From positions 62,001 through 126,000 of the forward strand of contig NZ_AUEA01000006.1 in assembly GCF_000425745.1 (NCBI RefSeq): a stretch of 64,000 bases of DNA. Reading direction: 5' to 3'. The DNA is from Pseudomonas cremoricolorata DSM 17059 = NBRC 16634. Lineage in GTDB: Bacteria > Pseudomonadota > Gammaproteobacteria > Pseudomonadales > Pseudomonadaceae. Below the pieces are notes generated by a model. That model was not told the origin of the DNA and ran no database searches. It saw only the letters and a list, made by a program, of their open reading frames with translations. The stretch's first letter is position 1. Every line of letters starts with the position of its first letter. This document shows, piece by piece, positions 28,585 through 38,907 of the stretch. A program made the translations under genes and the position numbers.

Positions 28585-29625
28585 ATGAGTAAGCGGGTGG
28601 CATTGGTTCTGGGCTCGGGTGGCGCGCGCGGCTACGCGCATATCGGCGTCATCGAGGAGCTTGAACGACGCGGTTATGACATCGCCTGCATCGCAGGCTG
28701 TTCGATGGGCGCCGTGATCGGCGGTATCTACGCGGCGGGCAAACTGCCCGAATACCGCCGCTGGATCGAAAGCCTGGACTACCTCGATGTGCTGCGTCTG
28801 GTCGATGTCAGCTTCCGCCTTGGGGCGATCCGCGGCGACAAGGTGTTCGGGCAAATCCGCAAGATCGTCGGTGAAATCAACATCGAGCAATTGCGCATTC
28901 CCTACACCGCCATCGCTGCCGACCTGACCCACCAACAGGAAATCTGGTTTCAGGAGGGGTGCCTGCACCAGGCGATGCGCGCCTCCGCCGCGATCCCCAG
29001 CCTGTTCACCCCGGTCCAGCAAGGCAATCGCGTGCTGGTCGACGGCGGCATCCTCAATCCGCTGCCGATCGTTCCGGTGGTCTCCAGCCACTGCGACCTG
29101 ATCGTTGCGGTCAACCTCAACGCCACCAATCACAACCATTACCAACTGCCGGTGATCGAGCGCCCTGCCGCGTTCAAGATGCGCTTCGATGCGCTGATCA
29201 ACTCGCTGGGCTCGCACCTGCCTTTTCGCCGCAAACCGGCCGAGCGGCTCATGCGCATCGACCGAGAGATCAGTGCAGGCCAGCCGCCGCAGACCAACCC
29301 ATGGCTCAACGATGGGGCGGACCCGGAAAGCCAGCAGCCGGCCGCCGCCCCCGAAACCGACGCTGCACCGAAGTCTGCCACCGGCTCGTTCATCATCGAC
29401 AACGTCGGCCCGGCTTCGCTGCTGGATTTGATCAACCAGAGCTTCGAGGTCATGCAGACCTCGTTGGCGCAGTACAAGATCGCCGGCTATCCGCCGGATG
29501 TACTGATCAACGTGCCCAAGCGGGTATGCCGGTTCTTCGAGTTCTACAAAGCGCCCGAGCTGATTGCCCTGGGCCGGGAAATCGCTCGCGACACACTGGA
29601 CACCTACGAGCGCCAACAGCGCTGA
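28585..29625 (+). CDS. Patatin-like phospholipase (RssA/NTE family)
   Basis: A protein of 346 residues with a patatin domain in the first 200: oxyanion loop GSGGARGYAHIG (10-21), nucleophile elbow GCSMG (Ser40), and catalytic Asp in the DGG of VLVDGGILNPLP. There is no signal peptide and no outer-membrane barrel, so it differs from PlpD and is probably cytoplasmic or peripheral on the inner membrane. The C-terminal 140 residues include a proline/alanine-rich linker (about 240-270). GGAG precedes the ATG. It is divergent from the lipoprotein-CHAD pair. Confidence 0.87.
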   Translation: MSKRVALVLGSGGARGYAHIGVIEELERRGYDIACIAGCSMGAVIGGIYAAGKLPEYRRWIESLDYLDVLRLVDVSFRLGAIRGDKVFGQIRKIVGEINIEQLRIPYTAIAADLTHQQEIWFQEGCLHQAMRASAAIPSLFTPVQQGNRVLVDGGILNPLPIVPVVSSHCDLIVAVNLNATNHNHYQLPVIERPAAFKMRFDALINSLGSHLPFRRKPAERLMRIDREISAGQPPQTNPWLNDGADPESQQPAAAPETDAAPKSATGSFIIDNVGPASLLDLINQSFEVMQTSLAQYKIAGYPPDVLINVPKRVCRFFEFYKAPELIALGREIARDTLDTYERQQR

Positions 29626-29635
29626 AAACACAAAC

Positions 29636-29663
29636 GAAACAGGCCGCAAAAGCGGCCTGTTTC
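29636..29663. terminator. Bidirectional terminator between patatin gene and ppiD
   Basis: GAAACAGGCCGC (29636-29647) pairs perfectly with GCGGCCTGTTTC (29652-29663) around an AAAA loop. It serves both convergent genes. Confidence 0.85.
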
Positions 29664-29677
29664 ATTCAGCGGGAAAC

Positions 29678-31549
29678 TCAATAGCGCGTGATATCGGCCT
29701 TGGCTTCAAGCTGCTTGCGGAACGCTGCGAAGTCCTGCTGACCTTCACGCGAGGCGAGGTAGCGGGAAATCTGCTGCTTTTCCTGGTCGGTGGCTGCGGC
29801 ACCTTCGTTGACACCCTTGAGCTTGAGCACCACCAGGCTGCCATCGTTGAGCACAGCGCTGCCATACACCGGTTTGTTGGCCGCTGCCGGCTTGGCCATG
29901 CGGAACACCGCTTGCAGCTCGACCGGGTCTATACCGTCCTGACCGCGACTCACCGCTTCCTGCACCTTCCAGGTCTGACCATCATGGGCAGCATCGGCGT
30001 TGATGGAGCCATCTTCCAGACCGGCAACCAGCTTGTCAGCCTTGGCCTTCAGCTCAGCCGTGGCCTTGTCCTTGGCCAGTTGCTGACGAATGCTCTGGGC
30101 AACGGCGTCGAGCGGCAACTGAGTCGGACGGCGGTGCTCCTTGACGCGCAGCACCACGATGGTTTCCGGATCGAGTTCGAGTGCGCTGCTATTGGCGCCC
30201 TCATCCAACACTTCTTCGCTGAAGGCCGCCTGGACCACGGCGCGATTGGCAGTGATGCCCTCGCCGCCTTCACGACCGAACGGTGCCGAGGTCTGCACCT
30301 TCAAGCCCAGGTCCTGAGCCGGCTGAGCCAGATCGGAGGCTTCGAACGCGGAGTCTTCAAGTTGCTTGGTGACTTCGACGAAGCGCTGCTCGACCTGCTG
30401 GGTTTTCAGCTCGCGAGACAGTTTGTCCTTCAGGCTGGCAAAGCTTGGGACCTCGGGCGCTTCCACACCCAGCAGCTTGATCAGGTGATAGCCGAATTCG
30501 GTATGCACCGGGGCCGACACCTGGTCCTGGTTGAGCTTGTACAGCGCATCTTCGAAGCTTGGGTCGTATACACCCGGACCTGCGAAGCCCAGATCACCGC
30601 CACTGGCCGCAGAACCTGGGTCCTGGGAGAACTCCTTGGCGAGCGTGGCGAAATCTTCGCCCTTGCTCAGGCGCTGCTGGATTTCCTCGATGCGCGCCTT
30701 GGCCTGGGCATCGGTGGTCTTGTCATTGACTTCGATGAGGATGTGCGCAGCGTGACGCTGCTCGGCGAGGTTGGCGGTTTCCTTCTCGTACAGGGCTTGC
30801 AGCGCTTCATCGCTGACCTTGACCTGATCGAAGAACGCCGACTTCTTCAGCTCGATGTAGTCGATGACCGCTTGATCAGGGGTCATGAACTCCTTGGCAT
30901 GTTGCTCGTAATGCGCCTTGACCTCGTCATCGCTGACCTGCACAGCGCCCGGGTTGGCCTTGAAGGTCAACGCGGCGAAGTCACGGGTCTGCTTCTCGAG
31001 CCGGGCAAACGCCTCGACCTGCTTGTCGGTAACGAAGCTGCTGCCGGCAATACCAGTACGCAGCTGGCCGATGAGCATTTCCTCACCGAGCATGTCGCGG
31101 AACTGCATACGGCCGTAGCCCAGCTGGCGAATGACCTGATCGAAGCGCTCGGCGCTGAATTTGCCGTCAACCTGGAATTCAGGTGTTTGCAGGATGACCT
31201 GGTCCAAGGCTGCCTCGGAGAAGGCGAACTTGGCATCCTTGGCACCGTGCAGCAGCAACTTGCGCTCGATCAGCCCTTTCAAGGCTTCCTCACGCAGCAT
31301 CTTGTCATCCAGCCGGGCCGGATCGAAGTCCTTGCCCAGTTGCTGCATGAGTTGCCGGCGCTGCATGTCGACAGCCTGGCTCAGCTCGTTCTGGCTGATG
31401 GTTTCACCGTTGACCTTGGCCGCATCCTGGCTGTGGCTGGCGGCCTGAAAAATGGCTTCGAAGCCGGTCAAAGCCATCAGCACTACGATGAGGCCGATGA
31501 TGGTCTTGGCAATCCAACCCTGTGAATTGTCCCTGATATTCTGCAGCAT
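29678..31549 (-). CDS. ppiD: PpiD, periplasmic folding chaperone
   Basis: An inner-membrane anchored chaperone of 623 residues: an N-terminal helix (about 13-32), a SurA-like N domain with KVNGETISQNEL, a parvulin domain (about 265-360, beginning RHAAHILIEVND), and a C-terminal helical part. The parvulin domain of PpiD is usually inactive as an isomerase. It helps proteins leaving the Sec translocon. It lies downstream of hupB, with a terminator-like hairpin between, the usual pseudomonad order lon-hupB-ppiD. Confidence 0.93.
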   Translation of the reverse strand: MLQNIRDNSQGWIAKTIIGLIVVLMALTGFEAIFQAASHSQDAAKVNGETISQNELSQAVDMQRRQLMQQLGKDFDPARLDDKMLREEALKGLIERKLLLHGAKDAKFAFSEAALDQVILQTPEFQVDGKFSAERFDQVIRQLGYGRMQFRDMLGEEMLIGQLRTGIAGSSFVTDKQVEAFARLEKQTRDFAALTFKANPGAVQVSDDEVKAHYEQHAKEFMTPDQAVIDYIELKKSAFFDQVKVSDEALQALYEKETANLAEQRHAAHILIEVNDKTTDAQAKARIEEIQQRLSKGEDFATLAKEFSQDPGSAASGGDLGFAGPGVYDPSFEDALYKLNQDQVSAPVHTEFGYHLIKLLGVEAPEVPSFASLKDKLSRELKTQQVEQRFVEVTKQLEDSAFEASDLAQPAQDLGLKVQTSAPFGREGGEGITANRAVVQAAFSEEVLDEGANSSALELDPETIVVLRVKEHRRPTQLPLDAVAQSIRQQLAKDKATAELKAKADKLVAGLEDGSINADAAHDGQTWKVQEAVSRGQDGIDPVELQAVFRMAKPAAANKPVYGSAVLNDGSLVVLKLKGVNEGAAATDQEKQQISRYLASREGQQDFAAFRKQLEAKADITRY

Positions 31550-31619
31550 GCGTCCCCCAGAAACGGTTGTACCACTGCGTAAACAACCGCGGAGCGTGGG
31601 TAGAGTCCTGATATGAAGA

Positions 31620-31644
31620 AAGGCGCATCCAGTGGATGCGCCTT
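31620..31644 (-). terminator. Hairpin between hupB and ppiD
   Basis: AAGGCGCATCC (31620-31630) pairs with GGATGCGCCTT (31634-31644). On the minus strand it is followed by TTCTTCAT, a weak T-run, so it probably partly terminates hupB transcripts. Confidence 0.7.
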
Positions 31645-31732
31645 CTCGAAGCGGGCGTGCCCGGCGGGGATGGAGTGTCCCGCCATCACGCGGTCGGCCC
31701 GGGCATTGCCAGGGCCGGCTGAAAAAGACGCC

Positions 31733-32005
31733 TTAGTTGACGGCTTCTTTCAGGCCTTTGCCAGGCTTGAAGCCAGGCACTTTTGCAGCGGCGATGGTGA
31801 TCGATTTGCCCGTCTGTGGGTTACGGCCGGTGCGCTCGGCGCGGTCCTTGACGTGGAAAGAGCCGAAGCCTACCAATACAACTTCCTCGCCCTTCTGCAT
31901 GGCACCGGTGATGGACTCGATTACAGCATCCAGGGCCTTACCGGCAGTGGCTTTGGAAATGTCAGCAGAAGCGGCAATAGCGTCAATCAGTTCCGACTTG
32001 TTCAC
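31733..32005 (-). CDS. hupB: HU-beta nucleoid protein
   Basis: A histone-like protein of 90 residues beginning [17 protein letters not shown] after a GTG start at 32005, with AAGGGG upstream. The DNA-binding arm has [24 protein letters not shown]. The longer frame extends into non-coding DNA. It has a strong promoter between it and lon (see 32104-32132) and lies in the conserved lon-hupB-ppiD order. Confidence 0.96.
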   Translation of the reverse strand: MNKSELIDAIAASADISKATAGKALDAVIESITGAMQKGEEVVLVGFGSFHVKDRAERTGRNPQTGKSITIAAAKVPGFKPGKGLKEAVN

Positions 32006-32103
32006 TCTAAGTCCCCTTGTTTCTCTGTTTGAGTTTAATTCTGAATGCGTGATGAAGATGTACGAATAAGTGCCTGGGGTTCCGGTTTGACGCGGGCGGG
32101 CAT

Positions 32104-32132
32104 CGTGTAACAAGCCACCAAAAAACTGTCAA
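32104..32132 (-). promoter_or_regulatory. Candidate sigma-70 promoter of hupB
   Basis: On the minus strand a perfect -35 TTGACA (32132-32127) is followed after 17 bp by TACACG (32109-32104), a weaker -10. It lies between the lon stop and hupB, 100 nt upstream of the start. Confidence 0.55.
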
Positions 32133-32157
32133 GCCAGGTAACCCAGACAACTCTCTA

Positions 32158-34554
32158 CTAATGCGTGCTGATTCTGTCCTTGGCATCGCTGTCGCGCTTT
32201 TCTTCTTTGGCGACAATCTCCGGAGCCACGTCTGGCAAGGGCTCGGGGGCGTATTGCAGCGCAATTTGGAGGACTTCGTCAATCCATTTGACCGGTTTGA
32301 TCTGCAGATCCTGTTTGATATTTTCAGGAATGTCCTTCAAATCCCGAACATTTTCCTCCGGGATGATCACCGTCTTGATTCCGCCACGGTGCGCGGCCAG
32401 CAGTTTTTCCTTCAGGCCACCGATGGCCAACACCTGTCCGCGCAGAGTGATTTCACCGGTCATGGCGACGTCGGCACGCACCGGAATCTGGGTCAGCGCC
32501 GAGACCAAGGCGGTGCACATACCGACACCAGCGCTAGGGCCATCCTTCGGCGTGGCGCCTTCAGGCATGTGGATGTGCACGTCGTGCTTCTCGTGGAAAT
32601 CAGCCGCGATACCGAGGCTGCGAGCGCGGCTGCGCACGACTGTTTGCGCCGCAGTGATGGACTCGACCATGACATCGCCCAGCGAACCGGTCTTGATCAG
32701 CTGGCCTTTGCCCGGGATCACCACAGACTCGATGGTCAGCAGCTCACCGCCCACCTGGGTCCAGGCAAGTCCGGTCACCTGACCGATCTGATCCTGCTGT
32801 TCGGCCAGGCCGTAACGGAACTTGCGAACGCCCAGCAGATGCTCCAGCTGCTCGCCAGTGACCTTGACGTGGAACTGCTTCTGAGCGCTGTGCTCCTTGA
32901 CCACTTTGCGGCAAACCTTGGCAATCTGCCGCTCCAGACCCCGCACCCCTGCTTCACGGGTGTAGTAGCGGATGATGTCGCGGATGGCACTGACGTCGAT
33001 CTCGACCTCGGTCTTTTTCAGACCGTTGGCCTTGATCTGCTTGGGCGTCAGGTACTTGACGGCAATGTTGATCTTCTCGTCTTCGGTGTAGCCCGGCAGA
33101 CGGATGATTTCCATCCGGTCAAGCAGCGCCGGCGGGATGTTCATCGAGTTCGAGGTGCACAGGAACATCACGTCGGAGAGGTCGTAGTCGACTTCCAGGT
33201 AATGGTCGTTGAAGTTGTGGTTCTGCTCGGGATCGAGCACTTCCAGCAGCGCCGACGCAGGGTCGCCGCGCATGTCGCTGCCCATCTTGTCGATTTCATC
33301 GAGCAGGAACAGCGGGTTGCGCACGCCGACCTTGGTCATCTTCTGGATCAGGCGACCGGGCATCGAGCCAATGTAGGTGCGACGGTGGCCACGGATCTCG
33401 GCCTCGTCGCGTACGCCACCCAACGCCATGCGCACGAACTTGCGATTGGTCGCGGTGGCGATGGATTCTGCCAGCGAGGTCTTGCCCACACCGGGGGGCC
33501 CCACCAGGCACAGCACGGGGCCGCGAATCTTCTTCACCCGCTTCTGCACCGCGAGGTATTCGAGAATCCGCTCTTTGACTTCTTCCAGGCCATAGTGGTC
33601 GGCATCGAGGATTTCCTCGGCCTTGTTCAGGTCCAGACGGACTTTGCTCTGCGCCTTCCACGGTACCTGCACCAGCCAATCGAGGTAGGAACGCACGACA
33701 GTGGCTTCGGCAGACATCGGCGACATCTGCTTGAGCTTGTTCAGCTCGGCCTGAGCTTTGGTCAGCGCATCCTTGGGCAAACCTGCCGCTTCGATGCGTT
33801 TTTTCAGCTCTTCGATTTCATTGTGGCCTTCGTCGCCGTCGCCCAGTTCTTTCTGAATGGCCTTCATCTGCTCATTCAGGTAGTACTCGCGCTGACTGCG
33901 CTCCATCTGTTTCTTCACGCGGCCGCGGATGCGTTTTTCCACCTGCAGCAGGTCGATTTCACCATCGAGCAACGCCAAAACATGTTCGACGCGGGCCGAC
34001 AGGTCGATGATCTCGAGGATTTCCTGCTTTTGCTCGATCTTCAAGGCCATGTGCGCGGCCATGGTATCGACCAGGCGCCCCGGCTCATCGATGCTGTTCA
34101 GCGACGAGAGCACTTCGGAGGGCACTTTCTTGCCCAATTGCACGTACTGCTCGAACTGCGACAGCAAGGTGCGAACGAACACCTCCGACTCACGCTCGGC
34201 GGTATCGACCTCGTCGATCAGCGTCACTTGCGCGCGGATGTGTCCTTCAACTTCATTGAACTGCTCGACTGCCCCGCGCTGCTCGCCCTCGACCAGCACC
34301 TTGACCGTGCCATCGGGCAATTTCAGCAGTTGCAGTACGGTTGCGACGGTGCCGACCTGGTAGAGCGCGTCTTCGCCAGGATCATCATCGGCAGGATTTT
34401 TCTGGGCCAGCAGGAGGATCTGCTTTTCGCCCGTCATCGCAGCTTCGAGGGCTTCGATGGACTTTTCACGCCCCACAAACAGCGGGATGACCATGTGCGG
34501 GTATACGACGACATCGCGCAATGGCAAAAGAGGCAAGTCGAGGGTGGTCTTCAT
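32158..34554 (-). CDS. lon: Lon, ATP-dependent protease
   Basis: A AAA+ serine protease of 798 residues. The LON substrate-binding domain (about 10-205) begins with [18 protein letters not shown], the ATPase has Walker [10 protein letters not shown] near residue 355, and the protease domain has the Ser-Lys dyad in [14 protein letters not shown] and [11 protein letters not shown]. It degrades misfolded and regulatory proteins in the cytoplasm. The length is standard. A sigma-32-like promoter precedes it. It is flanked by clpX upstream and hupB downstream on the same strand. Confidence 0.97.
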   Translation of the reverse strand: MKTTLDLPLLPLRDVVVYPHMVIPLFVGREKSIEALEAAMTGEKQILLLAQKNPADDDPGEDALYQVGTVATVLQLLKLPDGTVKVLVEGEQRGAVEQFNEVEGHIRAQVTLIDEVDTAERESEVFVRTLLSQFEQYVQLGKKVPSEVLSSLNSIDEPGRLVDTMAAHMALKIEQKQEILEIIDLSARVEHVLALLDGEIDLLQVEKRIRGRVKKQMERSQREYYLNEQMKAIQKELGDGDEGHNEIEELKKRIEAAGLPKDALTKAQAELNKLKQMSPMSAEATVVRSYLDWLVQVPWKAQSKVRLDLNKAEEILDADHYGLEEVKERILEYLAVQKRVKKIRGPVLCLVGPPGVGKTSLAESIATATNRKFVRMALGGVRDEAEIRGHRRTYIGSMPGRLIQKMTKVGVRNPLFLLDEIDKMGSDMRGDPASALLEVLDPEQNHNFNDHYLEVDYDLSDVMFLCTSNSMNIPPALLDRMEIIRLPGYTEDEKINIAVKYLTPKQIKANGLKKTEVEIDVSAIRDIIRYYTREAGVRGLERQIAKVCRKVVKEHSAQKQFHVKVTGEQLEHLLGVRKFRYGLAEQQDQIGQVTGLAWTQVGGELLTIESVVIPGKGQLIKTGSLGDVMVESITAAQTVVRSRARSLGIAADFHEKHDVHIHMPEGATPKDGPSAGVGMCTALVSALTQIPVRADVAMTGEITLRGQVLAIGGLKEKLLAAHRGGIKTVIIPEENVRDLKDIPENIKQDLQIKPVKWIDEVLQIALQYAPEPLPDVAPEIVAKEEKRDSDAKDRISTH

Positions 34555-34614
34555 GATTTCGCCTCTACAGCGGCCCAGGGGCCGGAAACCGGTGGAAATA
34601 TTGCTTGGGGGTTA

Positions 34615-34643
34615 ATGTGGGGGTAGGTCTGCAAAATTACAAG
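34615..34643 (-). promoter_or_regulatory. Candidate sigma-32 (heat-shock) promoter of lon
   Basis: On the minus strand CTTGTAA (34643-34637) and CCCCACAT (34622-34615) are 14 bp apart. The heat-shock consensus is CTTGAAA, 13-15 bp, CCCCATnT. Each element differs by one base. The start of lon is 60 nt downstream. Confidence 0.7.
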
Positions 34644-34663
34644 CGCTTAAGCCAGTAAAAGCA

Positions 34664-34687
34664 GAAAGGGGCCCGTAGGCCCCTTTC
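34664..34687 (-). terminator. Terminator of clpX
   Basis: GAAAGGGGCC (34664-34673) pairs with GGCCCCTTTC (34678-34687) across a 4-nt loop. The minus strand continues TGCTTTTAC. It lies 27 nt after the clpX stop. Confidence 0.75.
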
Positions 34688-34714
34688 GGTGTCGCTTGCG
34701 CGTGACTGCCGGAC

Positions 34715-35998
34715 TCAGACGTCCGGAGCAGCCTTGGCTTGCGGCTCGCTGTTCTCGTAAATCAACAGCGGCTGCGAGCTGCCTTCGATGACGCTCTCGT
34801 CGATCACCACTTTGCTGACTTCCTTCTGCGAAGGGATGTCGTACATGGTGTCGAGCAAGATGCCTTCAAGGATCGAGCGCAGGCCACGGGCGCCGGTCTT
34901 GCGCTCCAGGGCCTTGCGTGCGACGGCCTTGAGCGCATCGCTGCGGAACTCGAGGTCAACGCCTTCCATCTCGAACAGCTTGCCGTACTGCTTGGTCAGC
35001 GCGTTCTTCGGCTCGGTGAGAATCTGCACCAGGGCAGCCTCGTCAAGCTCGTCGAGGGTCGCCAGCACCGGCAGACGCCCGACGAATTCAGGAATCAGGC
35101 CGAACTTGACCAGATCGTCCGGCTCGACTTCGCGCAGCGATTCGCCGACCTTCTTGCCCTCTTCCTTGCTGCGCACTTGCGCACCAAAGCCGATACCGCC
35201 CTTGGCAGAGCGGTTCTGGATGACTTTCTCGAGACCCGAGAAGGCGCCGCCACAGATGAACAGGATGTTGCGCGTATCGACCTGCAGGAACTCCTGCTGC
35301 GGATGCTTGCGACCGCCTTGCGGCGGAACCGAAGCGACCGTGCCTTCGATCAGCTTGAGCAGCGCCTGCTGCACGCCCTCGCCCGACACATCACGGGTGA
35401 TGGAAGGGTTGTCGGACTTGCGCGAAATCTTGTCGATTTCATCGATGTAGACGATGCCCATCTGGGCTTTCTCGACATCGTAATCGCACTTTTGCAGCAG
35501 CTTCTGGATGATGTTCTCGACGTCTTCGCCTACGTAGCCCGCTTCGGTCAACGTAGTGGCGTCTGCGATAGTGAACGGAACGTTCAACAGTCGCGCAAGG
35601 GTTTCGGCCAGCAAGGTCTTGCCCGAGCCGGTAGGCCCGATCAGCAGGATGTTGCTCTTGCCAAGCTCGACTTCTTCGCCCTTCTTGTCACGCTGATTGA
35701 GGCGCTTGTAGTGGTTGTAGACCGCTACGGCAAGCACCTTTTTCGCGCGCTCCTGACCAATCACGTACTGATCAAGGATGCCGCTGATTTCTTTAGGCGA
35801 AGGCAATTTGTGCGCGCTGCTCTCGGCCTGGGCTTCCTGCACCTCCTCGCGGATGATGTCGTTGCACAGGTCGACGCACTCGTCGCAGATAAATACCGAG
35901 GGTCCAGCAATCAATTTGCGCACTTCATGCTGGCTTTTGCCGCAGAAGGAGCAATAGAGCAATTTGCCGCTGTCCTCGCCGTTACGGGTGTCAGTCAT
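34715..35998 (-). CDS. clpX: ClpX, unfoldase subunit of ClpXP
   Basis: A AAA+ unfoldase of 427 residues. An N-terminal zinc domain has Cys16, Cys19, Cys38 and Cys41 (CSFCGK and CDECVD). The ATPase has Walker A GPTGSGKT (about 118-125) and Walker [11 protein letters not shown], and the ClpP-contacting loop IGFGAQ is present. It recognises tagged substrates and feeds them into ClpP. The ATG at 35998 gives the family start MTDTRNGED. It follows clpP with a gap of about 110 nt. Confidence 0.97.
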   Translation of the reverse strand: MTDTRNGEDSGKLLYCSFCGKSQHEVRKLIAGPSVFICDECVDLCNDIIREEVQEAQAESSAHKLPSPKEISGILDQYVIGQERAKKVLAVAVYNHYKRLNQRDKKGEEVELGKSNILLIGPTGSGKTLLAETLARLLNVPFTIADATTLTEAGYVGEDVENIIQKLLQKCDYDVEKAQMGIVYIDEIDKISRKSDNPSITRDVSGEGVQQALLKLIEGTVASVPPQGGRKHPQQEFLQVDTRNILFICGGAFSGLEKVIQNRSAKGGIGFGAQVRSKEEGKKVGESLREVEPDDLVKFGLIPEFVGRLPVLATLDELDEAALVQILTEPKNALTKQYGKLFEMEGVDLEFRSDALKAVARKALERKTGARGLRSILEGILLDTMYDIPSQKEVSKVVIDESVIEGSSQPLLIYENSEPQAKAAPDV

Positions 35999-36107
35999 TC
36001 GATCGATCCAATCCGGGTAGGCTTGCAACACAAGATGAAGGCAACTGCGGGCTTTTTCAAGTCCGCAGGCCGGGGCATCGCGCACCGGCCTGCGTGGTGT
36101 GCCAGCG

Positions 36108-36749
36108 TCAGGACGCCAGTTGCCGCTTGTCGTAGACCGAGTCGACCAGGCCGTACTCGGCCGCACGCGAGGCGCTCATGAAGTTGTCGCGCTCGGTGTC
36201 ACGCTTGATGGTTTCCAGGTCTTGCCCGGTGTGATAGGCCAGCAGCTCGTTCAGGCGCGCCTTGATGCTGAGGATCTCTTGCGCGTGAATTTCGATGTCG
36301 GTGGCCTGACCCTGGAAGCCGCCCAGCGGCTGGTGAATCATCACCCGCGAGTTCGGCAGGCAGTGACGCTTGCCCTTGGCACCGGCCGCCAGCAGGAACG
36401 CGCCCATGCTGCACGCCTGACCGATACAGATGGTCGAGACGTCTGGCTTGATGAACTGCATGGTGTCGTAGATCGACATGCCCGCAGTCACCGAACCACC
36501 CGGCGAGTTGATGTAGAGATGGATGTCTTTGTCGGGGTTTTCCGCCTCGAGGAACAGCATCTGCGCCACGACCAGGTTGGCCATGTAATCCTCGACGGGA
36601 CCGACCAGGAAAATCACGCGTTCCTTGAGAAGACGCGAGTAGATGTCGTAGGCACGTTCGCCACGGGCGGACTGCTCGACTACCATCGGGACCAGACCGC
36701 CTGCGGCCTGAATGTCAGAGCTCTGCTGCATATAAGAATTGCGGGACAT
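36108..36749 (-). CDS. clpP: ClpP, proteolytic subunit
   Basis: A serine protease of 213 residues with catalytic Ser114 (QACSMGAF), His139 (VMIHQPLGG) and Asp188 (ERDNFMSA). It forms the double heptameric chamber used by ClpX and ClpA. ATG at 36749 is chosen to give the conserved MSRNSY start; a GTG three codons upstream is possible and neither has ideal spacing from GGGAG. It lies between tig and clpX. Confidence 0.96.
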   Translation of the reverse strand: MSRNSYMQQSSDIQAAGGLVPMVVEQSARGERAYDIYSRLLKERVIFLVGPVEDYMANLVVAQMLFLEAENPDKDIHLYINSPGGSVTAGMSIYDTMQFIKPDVSTICIGQACSMGAFLLAAGAKGKRHCLPNSRVMIHQPLGGFQGQATDIEIHAQEILSIKARLNELLAYHTGQDLETIKRDTERDNFMSASRAAEYGLVDSVYDKRQLAS

Positions 36750-36786
36750 GTCCTGCACTCACTCCCAAATAGTCATGGCTTGAATA

Positions 36787-36818
36787 CACACAAGCCAGCG
36801 CGAAGGCTGGCTTGTGTG
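36787..36818 (-). terminator. Hairpin between tig and clpP
   Basis: A 13-bp perfect stem (36787-36799 with 36806-36818; arm CACACAAGCCAGC) sits 24 nt after the tig stop. The T-run is poor, so it may attenuate rather than fully stop read-through into clpP. Confidence 0.7.
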
Positions 36819-36841
36819 GGCTTCCTACGATTAAAGCAGTG

Positions 36842-38152
36842 TTACTCAGCGGCAGGAGCCTGTGCTGGTTTTACCGCATCTTCGTACGAGACCGACTTGT
36901 CGGTCACAGTCGCTTTCTGCAGAACAGTATCTACAACTTGTTCTTCCAGCACAACCGAACGAACCTCGTTCATTTGCTGGTCGTTCTTGTAGTACCAGGC
37001 GATGACTTGCTCAGGTTCCTGGTAGGCCGACGCCATTTCTTCAATGACTTCACGCACTTTAGCGTCTTCTGGCTTGAGGTCGAACTGCTTGACCACTTCA
37101 GCGACGATCAGGCCCAGTACGACGCGGCGCTTGGCCTGCTCTTCGAACAGTTCGGCCGGCAGTTGATCAGGCTTGATGTTGCCACCGAACTGCTGAACGG
37201 CCTGCACGCGCAGACGGTCGACTTCGTTCTGCAGCAGCGCCTTGGGCACTTCGACCGGGTTGGCGGCCAGCAGACCGTCCATGACCTGGGTCTTGACCTT
37301 GGCCTTGATGGCCTGGCGCAGTTCACGCTCCATGTTCTTGCGAACTTCGGTACGGAAACCTTCCAGCGACGATTCCTTGATGCCGAACTGGGCGAAGAAG
37401 GCTTCGTTCAGCTCAGGCAGCTCGGGCGCGGCCACGGCATTGACGGTGATGGTGAACTCGGCGGCCTTGCCGGCCAGCTCGAGGTTCTGGTAGTCCTCGG
37501 GGAAGGTGACGTTGACGACACGCTCTTCACCCGCCTTGGCGCCTACCAGGCCATCTTCGAAGCCAGGGATCATGCGGCCGGAGCCCAGCACCAGCTGAGT
37601 GCCTTTGGCCGAGCCGCCCTGGAACACTTCGCCGTCGACCTTGCCGACGAAATCGATGGTCACCTGGTCGTCGTTCTGCGCTGCGCGCTCGACAGCCTCG
37701 AAACGGACGTTCTGCTTGCGCAGCACTTCCAGCATGTTGTCGAGGTCCGACTCGGCCACTTCGGCGCTCAGGCGCTCGACGTTGATCGACTCGAGGCCGG
37801 CAACGGTGAACTCGGGGAACACTTCGAAGACTGCGACGAACTCGAGGTCGCCGCCTTTTTCGAACGACTTGGGCTCGACCGACGGCGCGCCTGCCGGGTT
37901 CAGCTTCTGCTCGACCACAGCTTCATAGAAGGACGACTGCACCAGGTCACCGAAGGCTTCCTGGCGAGCGGCTTCTTCATAGCGCTGACGGATGACGCTC
38001 ATGGGCACCTTGCCTGGACGGAAGCCCGGGACCTTGGCACGACGGGCAGTCTGTTGCAGACGCTTGTTGACTTCGCTCTCGACGCGCTCGGCCGGAACGG
38101 CGATGGTCATGCGGCGCTCGAGAGCAGAAGTGTTTTCAACAGAAACTTGCAT
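36842..38152 (-). CDS. tig: Trigger factor, ribosome-bound chaperone
   Basis: A chaperone of 436 residues. The N-terminal ribosome-binding domain contains [14 protein letters not shown], which carries the GFRxGxxP signature contacting L23 (about 42-55). The FKBP-type isomerase domain (about 150-245) has [13 protein letters not shown] and [11 protein letters not shown], and the C-terminal arms follow. GAGGAATATCC precedes the ATG at 38152. It is the first gene of the tig-clpP-clpX-lon series. Confidence 0.97.
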   Translation of the reverse strand: MQVSVENTSALERRMTIAVPAERVESEVNKRLQQTARRAKVPGFRPGKVPMSVIRQRYEEAARQEAFGDLVQSSFYEAVVEQKLNPAGAPSVEPKSFEKGGDLEFVAVFEVFPEFTVAGLESINVERLSAEVAESDLDNMLEVLRKQNVRFEAVERAAQNDDQVTIDFVGKVDGEVFQGGSAKGTQLVLGSGRMIPGFEDGLVGAKAGEERVVNVTFPEDYQNLELAGKAAEFTITVNAVAAPELPELNEAFFAQFGIKESSLEGFRTEVRKNMERELRQAIKAKVKTQVMDGLLAANPVEVPKALLQNEVDRLRVQAVQQFGGNIKPDQLPAELFEEQAKRRVVLGLIVAEVVKQFDLKPEDAKVREVIEEMASAYQEPEQVIAWYYKNDQQMNEVRSVVLEEQVVDTVLQKATVTDKSVSYEDAVKPAQAPAAE

Positions 38153-38336
38153 GGATATTCCTCGTTGCACAGACGTTAGCCGGCGATAGCCCGACTCCAG
38201 AATCAAGGGCGAACATTCTAGTGATTCATCCACCAGAAGTCACCCCACCCCGTCGACGGAACGCCACGCCGGACGATTACCTTCAAAGCCCCGGCGACAG
38301 CACGCCGAGCCCAGATATCGACTTCACTGACGACCA

Positions 38337-38356
38337 CCCTGATCGAACGATCAGGG
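38337..38356 (-). terminator. Hairpin at the end of the 38351 gene
   Basis: CCCTGATCG (38337-38345) pairs with CGATCAGGG (38348-38356). The stop codon of the gene lies within the right arm. No T-run follows on the minus strand. Confidence 0.5.
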
Positions 38357-38656
38357 CGCCGCCGGATCGAGTTCGTTGAACCCGCAATATTCTTCCCATT
38401 CCAGACCGAGCGCCTGCGCCACTTCCTGATGGGTTTCCAGGCGCATGGTGGCGAGCGCCTGCGGCGACTCGGCGATCAGCTCGAGCGCATACTCCCAGGC
38501 TTGCAAGCCCTTGCTCTGGGCTTGATCCTCGAAGGCCCAGGCGATCTGCTGGGCTTGCTCGCGCGCATCGAGCCCGGCGATTTCCTCGAGCAACTCTGGG
38601 TTGGCCTGAGCGAACCGCTCTAGCGCGGCGCTCTGGCGGTGTTCCTTGGCGATCAT
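38351..38656 (-). CDS. Small acidic protein, DUF6388-like
   Basis: A soluble protein of 101 residues, helical and acidic, with a WAFEDQAQSKGLQAWEYALEL core and a C-terminal LGLEWEEYCGFNELDP. By memory it resembles the DUF6388 family, which has no known function; this assignment is tentative. AGAGGAA precedes the ATG at 38656. The open frame extends far upstream, but no conserved sequence is visible there. It is divergent from the WYL regulator and is the first gene of the variable slot after tig. Confidence 0.65.
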   Translation of the reverse strand: MIAKEHRQSAALERFAQANPELLEEIAGLDAREQAQQIAWAFEDQAQSKGLQAWEYALELIAESPQALATMRLETHQEVAQALGLEWEEYCGFNELDPAAP

Positions 38657-38907
38657 CAAGTGTTCCTCTGCAAGCACGACGTCCTGATTGACGATCTGCC
38701 TTGCCCCGTTCGGTTGGCAAAGCCTGTTTCGAGTGCCTTGGGAAATGGGGCCTTGGGTGCAGATTTCAAGGCCTTGCGATGCAAATTCTGGCCTGGGCGA
38801 TCGCTGCGCACAATTACACCGGCATCGCCCGCACCACGCTAGACTTGCCGGCTTGACACGCGGCGCGCCCAGCACGCTGTTCCATCTGCACAACGCCACC
38901 AAACCCT

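Noticed and set aside
28435..29649. Minus-strand frame giving a fusion of about 400 residues before the small lipoprotein
   Set aside because: It runs antisense through the patatin gene, and the lipoprotein has its own ATG with a perfect lipobox.
32161..34626. Long plus-strand open frame opposite lon (and similar long frames opposite acnD, mltF-like, ppiD, tig, pvdT and etfQO)
   Set aside because: Composition is typical of antisense frames in high-GC codons (His/Gln/Ala/Leu/Arg-rich, no domain). The opposite frame is a known protein in each case.
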